DNA of 64,000 bases from Amycolatopsis nalaikhensis (GTDB lineage Bacteria; Actinomycetota; Actinomycetes; Mycobacteriales; Pseudonocardiaceae): contig NZ_CP127173.1 of the NCBI RefSeq assembly GCF_030264295.1, forward strand, positions 4,471,501 to 4,535,500, read 5' to 3'. Shown here piece by piece: positions 60,960-64,000 of this stretch. A program made the translations under genes and the position numbers. The notes below the pieces were generated by a model. The model was not told where the DNA came from. It did not search any database and worked only from the letters and a program-made list of their open reading frames with translations. The stretch's first letter is position 1. Every line of letters begins with the position of its first letter.

Positions 60960-62771
60960 ATGAGGAGAACCAAAGCAGTCTCCGCCTTGTCGCTCGTCGC
61001 AGGCGCCTCGCTGCTGCTGAGCGCCTGCAGCGGCGGCGACTCGGGCTCGGGTAGCACCGACCAGAACGGGTCGTCCACCGACGTCAAGGCGATGGCGGTC
61101 GGCAAGGCCGAGCAGGGTGACACGTTCAAGCTCGCGGACGTCCAGGGCTGGGACGGCACGGTCACGGTCGGGATCGACGACGGGTACTCCGGGTACAACA
61201 ACAACACCCCGGACACCAACAGCTCGTACAACACCTACATCTTGACCGCTGTCCTCGAAGACTCCTTCGTCCTCGACGGCAACAACAAGATCCTGCTCAA
61301 CAAGGACATGTTCGACTCGGTCGACGTGACCTCCAAGGACCCGCAGGTCGTCACGTACAAGATCCGGCCGAACCTCAAGTGGTCGGACAACGAGCCGTTC
61401 GACTGCAAGGACCTGTACCTGAACTGGCTGTCGCAGAGCGGCCAGGCGAAGGGCACGGACGGCAAGAACCCGTTCAACGCCGCTTCGACCACCGGCTACG
61501 ACAAGATCAAGACCGCCACCTGCAAGGACAACCTGACCTTCGAGACGGACTACAGCGAGCCGTACCTCGACTACAAGGGCCTGTTCTCCGGCGTGTCGAT
61601 CCTGCCGGCGCACATCCTCGAGAAGCAGACCGGCATCCCGGACATCACCAAGCTGGCGCCGACCGGCGACCCGGCCCTGCTGTCCAAGGCCGGCGACTTC
61701 TGGACGAACAAGTGGAAGGGCTTCGACAAGGCCCTCATGCCGGCTTCCGGGCCGTACATGATCGACTCGTTCGACGCGAACCAGAAGTCCGTCACGCTCG
61801 TGAAGAACCCGAACTGGGCGGGCGGCAAGGGCGGCCCGGCCAAGATCGTGGTCCGCGCCATGGAAGACACCAAGGCCATGGCGACCGCGCTGCAGAACGG
61901 TGAGATCGACGTCGCGGCGTCGACCCAGCCGGACGCCACCGCGGCGAACACGATGAAGGGCCTCGCGGCGCAGGGCGTGACCTACGGTTCGGCCCCGCAG
62001 CTGACCTACGAGCACCTGGACCTGCAGTTCAACCGCATGTTCAAGGACGACGCGCTCCGCAAGGCGTTCTTCGAGGTCGTCGACCGCAAGGCGATCACCG
62101 ACAAGCTGCTCAAGGAAGTCCAGGCCGACGCGGCCCCGCTGAACTCGATCGTGTTCTTCCAGGGTGAAGAGGGCTACACCGACCTGTACGGCAGCAAGGC
62201 CGGCCTGGGTGCCGAGGCGGCGGCGAAGACGCTGACCGACGCGGGCTGGACCAAGGGTGCCGACGGCATCTTCGCCAAGGGCGGCCAGCGGGCTTCGTTC
62301 AAGATCACGCACAACCAGAACGCCCGCCGCAGCCAGACCGTCGAGATCATCATCTCGCAGGCCAAGGCGGCCGGTATCGAGGTCAAGGACGAGACCGACG
62401 CCAACTTCCTCAAGGGTGGCCGCGTTTCGACCGGTGACTACGACATCGCGCTGTTCGGCTGGTCGTCGGCTCCGTACAAGTCGCAGTCGCGGTCGATCTA
62501 CGTCTGCCCGAACAACGGTGGCGACCAGAACTACCAGAACCTGTGCGACCCGAAGATCGACGACGCGTTCAAGACCGCTGTGAGCGCGACGGACGAGCAG
62601 GTCAAGCTGCAGTCCTACCAGGCGGCCGACAAGGCCATCGCGGACAAGTACGCGACGCTCCCGCTGTTCCAGACGCCGAGCATGTGGGCGTTCAAGGGCA
62701 TCGACCGCGTGTACATGCAGTCCTACAACGGTGTCCTGTGGAACGCCGGCGAGTGGGAGCAGAAGAAGTAG
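60960..62771 (+). CDS. dppA: Peptide ABC transporter, family 5 substrate-binding lipoprotein
   Basis: 603 residues from ATG 60960 (GGAGG nine bases upstream). Lipoprotein signal SALSLVAGASLLLSACSGGD with lipobox LSAC. SBP family 5 features: VTVGIDDGYSGYNNNTPDTN, VVTYKIRPNLKWSDNEPFDC, ASGPYMIDSFDANQKSVTLV and KNPNWAG. It probably binds di- or oligopeptides outside the membrane and delivers them to the permease pair that follows. Codons are very strongly biased to C/G endings, suggesting high expression. Confidence 0.9.
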   Translation: MRRTKAVSALSLVAGASLLLSACSGGDSGSGSTDQNGSSTDVKAMAVGKAEQGDTFKLADVQGWDGTVTVGIDDGYSGYNNNTPDTNSSYNTYILTAVLEDSFVLDGNNKILLNKDMFDSVDVTSKDPQVVTYKIRPNLKWSDNEPFDCKDLYLNWLSQSGQAKGTDGKNPFNAASTTGYDKIKTATCKDNLTFETDYSEPYLDYKGLFSGVSILPAHILEKQTGIPDITKLAPTGDPALLSKAGDFWTNKWKGFDKALMPASGPYMIDSFDANQKSVTLVKNPNWAGGKGGPAKIVVRAMEDTKAMATALQNGEIDVAASTQPDATAANTMKGLAAQGVTYGSAPQLTYEHLDLQFNRMFKDDALRKAFFEVVDRKAITDKLLKEVQADAAPLNSIVFFQGEEGYTDLYGSKAGLGAEAAAKTLTDAGWTKGADGIFAKGGQRASFKITHNQNARRSQTVEIIISQAKAAGIEVKDETDANFLKGGRVSTGDYDIALFGWSSAPYKSQSRSIYVCPNNGGDQNYQNLCDPKIDDAFKTAVSATDEQVKLQSYQAADKAIADKYATLPLFQTPSMWAFKGIDRVYMQSYNGVLWNAGEWEQKK

Positions 62772-62815
62772 GGCTCGTCCCGCCTCTTCTTTCCCCTCGT
62801 TCCAGATGACCTGGG

Positions 62816-62854
62816 GGGTACCGGGGCCCGGCCACGAGCCGGGCCCCGGTACCC
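62816..62854 (+). terminator. Strong hairpin between binding-protein and permease genes
   Basis: A 17-bp perfect stem (GGGTACCGGGGCCCGGC and its complement) with a CACGA loop, 44 bp past the dppA-like stop and 103 bp before the permease start. It could terminate most transcripts or protect the upstream message. Confidence 0.75.
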
Positions 62855-62868
62855 ACCGGAAGTAGCTG

Positions 62869-62896
62869 TTGACCGTAGGGTTACCCCCACTACGGT
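62869..62896 (+). promoter_or_regulatory. Internal promoter with overlapping inverted repeat before dppB
   Basis: TTGACC (62869-62874), 16 bp, TACGGT (62891-62896). Between and overlapping them lies CCGTAG ... CTACGG (62873-62878 and 62890-62895) with inner GGGT/ACCC, a possible operator. It would allow permease expression independent of the upstream gene. Confidence 0.5.
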
Positions 62897-62957
62897 AGAC
62901 AACCGGGTAGCGGTCCAGCGCACTTCTGACGACCAGGCCCGGATGAGGAGCAGTTCG

Positions 62958-63974
62958 TTGAACCTGGTGATCTACATCCTTCGCCGTCTGGCGATATCGA
63001 TTCCCGTCCTGCTGGTCGGGACCTTTTTGTCGTTCGTGATGGTCGCCGCCACCGGTGACCCGCTCGGCGAGCTCCGCAACAACCCGCAGCTGAGCAAGGA
63101 CGCGATCGACGCGCTCTCCCACAAGCTGGGCCTGGACCAGGGTGTCGTGCCGCGGTACTTCAGCTGGCTCGGGGACTTCCTCCAGGGCGACTGGGGCACG
63201 TCCATCGCGCAGGGCAACGCGCTGCAGCCGGTCGCGCCGAAGGTGATGGCGGCGTTCGGCGTCACGTTCAAGCTGGTCGTCGGAGCCGAGATCCTCGCGC
63301 TGGTCATCGGGATCATCGTCGGCGTGCTCGCCGCGGTGAAGCAGTACTCGATCATCGACTACCTGGCCACCACCCTGGCCTTCCTGCTGTTCTCCATGCC
63401 GATCTTCTGCGTGGCGATCGTCCTGAAGAACTACGCGATCGAGATCAACGGGTGGGTCCGCGACCTCGGCCTCCAGGACGTCCTCGGCAATCCGTGGCTA
63501 CGCACGACCAGCCCGGAACAGCTGAAAACGGACGGCGTCGGGGACTTCATAACGAGCACCATCGGTGCCTACCTGCTGCCGACGCTGTCGATCATGGCGA
63601 TCAGCTTCGCCGCGTACAGCCGGTTCCAGCGGGCGTCGATGCTCGAGGTGATGGGCTCGGACTACGTCCGCACCGCGCGCGCCAAGGGCCTCGGCAACGG
63701 CCGGGTCATCTTCCGGCACGCGTTCCGCAACGCCCTGATCCCCGTCACGACGCTGTTCTCGGTGAACTTCGGGTCGGTGCTCGCCGGCGCGATCATCACC
63801 GAAACGGTGTTCAACTGGCACGGTATGGGCACATTGCTGGTGGAAGCCGTCTCGAAGAACGACACTCAGGTGATGATGGGCTGGCTCGTGGTGATCGCCA
63901 CCAGCGTGATCGTCGCCAACCTGATCGCCGACCTGGTGTACGGCATCCTGGACCCGAGGATTCGCGTTGGCTGA
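62958..63974 (+). CDS. dppB: Peptide ABC transporter permease, DppB type
   Basis: 338 residues from TTG 62958, preferred because GAGGAG lies seven bases upstream; ATG 62943 is in frame but overlaps that site. MNLVIYILRRLAISIPVLLV is the classic DppB/OppB start, followed by GDPLGELRNNPQLSKDAIDA, six TM helices and the EAA-type loop VRTARAKGLGNGRVIFRHAF RNALIPVTTLF. It forms half of the membrane channel for peptide uptake. Confidence 0.92.
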   Translation: MNLVIYILRRLAISIPVLLVGTFLSFVMVAATGDPLGELRNNPQLSKDAIDALSHKLGLDQGVVPRYFSWLGDFLQGDWGTSIAQGNALQPVAPKVMAAFGVTFKLVVGAEILALVIGIIVGVLAAVKQYSIIDYLATTLAFLLFSMPIFCVAIVLKNYAIEINGWVRDLGLQDVLGNPWLRTTSPEQLKTDGVGDFITSTIGAYLLPTLSIMAISFAAYSRFQRASMLEVMGSDYVRTARAKGLGNGRVIFRHAFRNALIPVTTLFSVNFGSVLAGAIITETVFNWHGMGTLLVEAVSKNDTQVMMGWLVVIATSVIVANLIADLVYGILDPRIRVG

Positions 63975-64000
63975 CTTGAACTCCCTTCTCGCGAGCGAAA
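63967..64000 (+). CDS. dppC: Start of next permease gene (DppC type), cut by window edge
   Basis: TTG 63967 begins MADLNSLLASE, overlapping the dppB stop by 8 bp; TTG 63976 is an alternative. Only 11 codons are visible, so the assignment rests on the usual dppB-dppC order. Confidence 0.4.
   Translation, partial: MADLNSLLASE

Overview
The window is a 64 kb piece of a high-G+C actinomycete chromosome. Codons favour G or C at the third position, GTG and TTG starts are common, and many genes overlap by 4 bp (GTGA or ATGA). The gene content points to Pseudonocardiaceae, probably Amycolatopsis or a relative; that genus is an inference. The order of core genes follows what I recall of the Mycobacterium tuberculosis order Rv1084-Rv1112 and Rv1159A-Rv1166: DUF255 thioredoxin-like protein, hemolysin III, short-chain cis-prenyltransferase, phoH2, fumC, glpX, xseB/xseA, lipid-droplet protein, ispH, DUF6542, ychF, then phhB, mutT2, typA, lpqW. 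Accessory genes are interleaved.

Layout. 1-10.5 kb: 5' part of hen1 (RNA repair), DUF255, a frameshifted conserved hypothetical, a DUF6745 pair, an acyl-CoA dehydrogenase, a decayed small gene, a PRC-barrel/DUF2382 stress protein, an AhpD-like protein, hemolysin III and uppS. 10.5-19.7 kb: a tiny secreted protein, phoH2 (frameshifted), guaB1, DUF309, an MBL hydrolase (frameshifted), an OYE-type oxidoreductase behind two operators, a Pr6Pr membrane protein, an HTH-TM-Ig protein and two coupled secreted proteins. 19.8-33.7 kb: ligB, a membrane-anchored PstS-like protein, an XRE regulator, fumC, a flavin reductase, a secreted trypsin-like protease, glpX, a four-gene chain (lipid-droplet protein, xseA, hypothetical, xseB), ispH and DUF6542. 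34-42 kb: DNA repair (rmuC, sbcDC, ada-alkA) and ychF. 42-50.7 kb: two miniproteins, phhB, a TPP-riboswitch-controlled thiBPQ operon, and an envelope/ABC operon divergent from a two-component system. 52.8-54.3 kb: one intact IS701-like element. 54.3-64 kb: mutT2, trpS with a leader-peptide attenuator, a YciI protein, an iron-box miniprotein, typA, lpqW and a dppABC-type operon running off the end.

The strongest regulatory reads are: (i) a complete four-segment attenuator with a Trp-Trp leader peptide before trpS; (ii) a TPP riboswitch whose expression platform can be read as competing pairings; (iii) an IS701-like element inserted at the apex of a 23-bp terminator palindrome, whose transposase takes its stop codon from the target site; (iv) an IdeR/DtxR-type iron box in front of an uncharacterised 49-residue Lys/Cys-rich protein; and (v) a LexA-like site between rmuC and sbcDC. 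Three otherwise well conserved genes (near 2.9, 11.6 and 15.1 kb) each carry one single-base frameshift, which may be sequence errors rather than real mutations. I found no tRNA, rRNA, CRISPR array or prophage.
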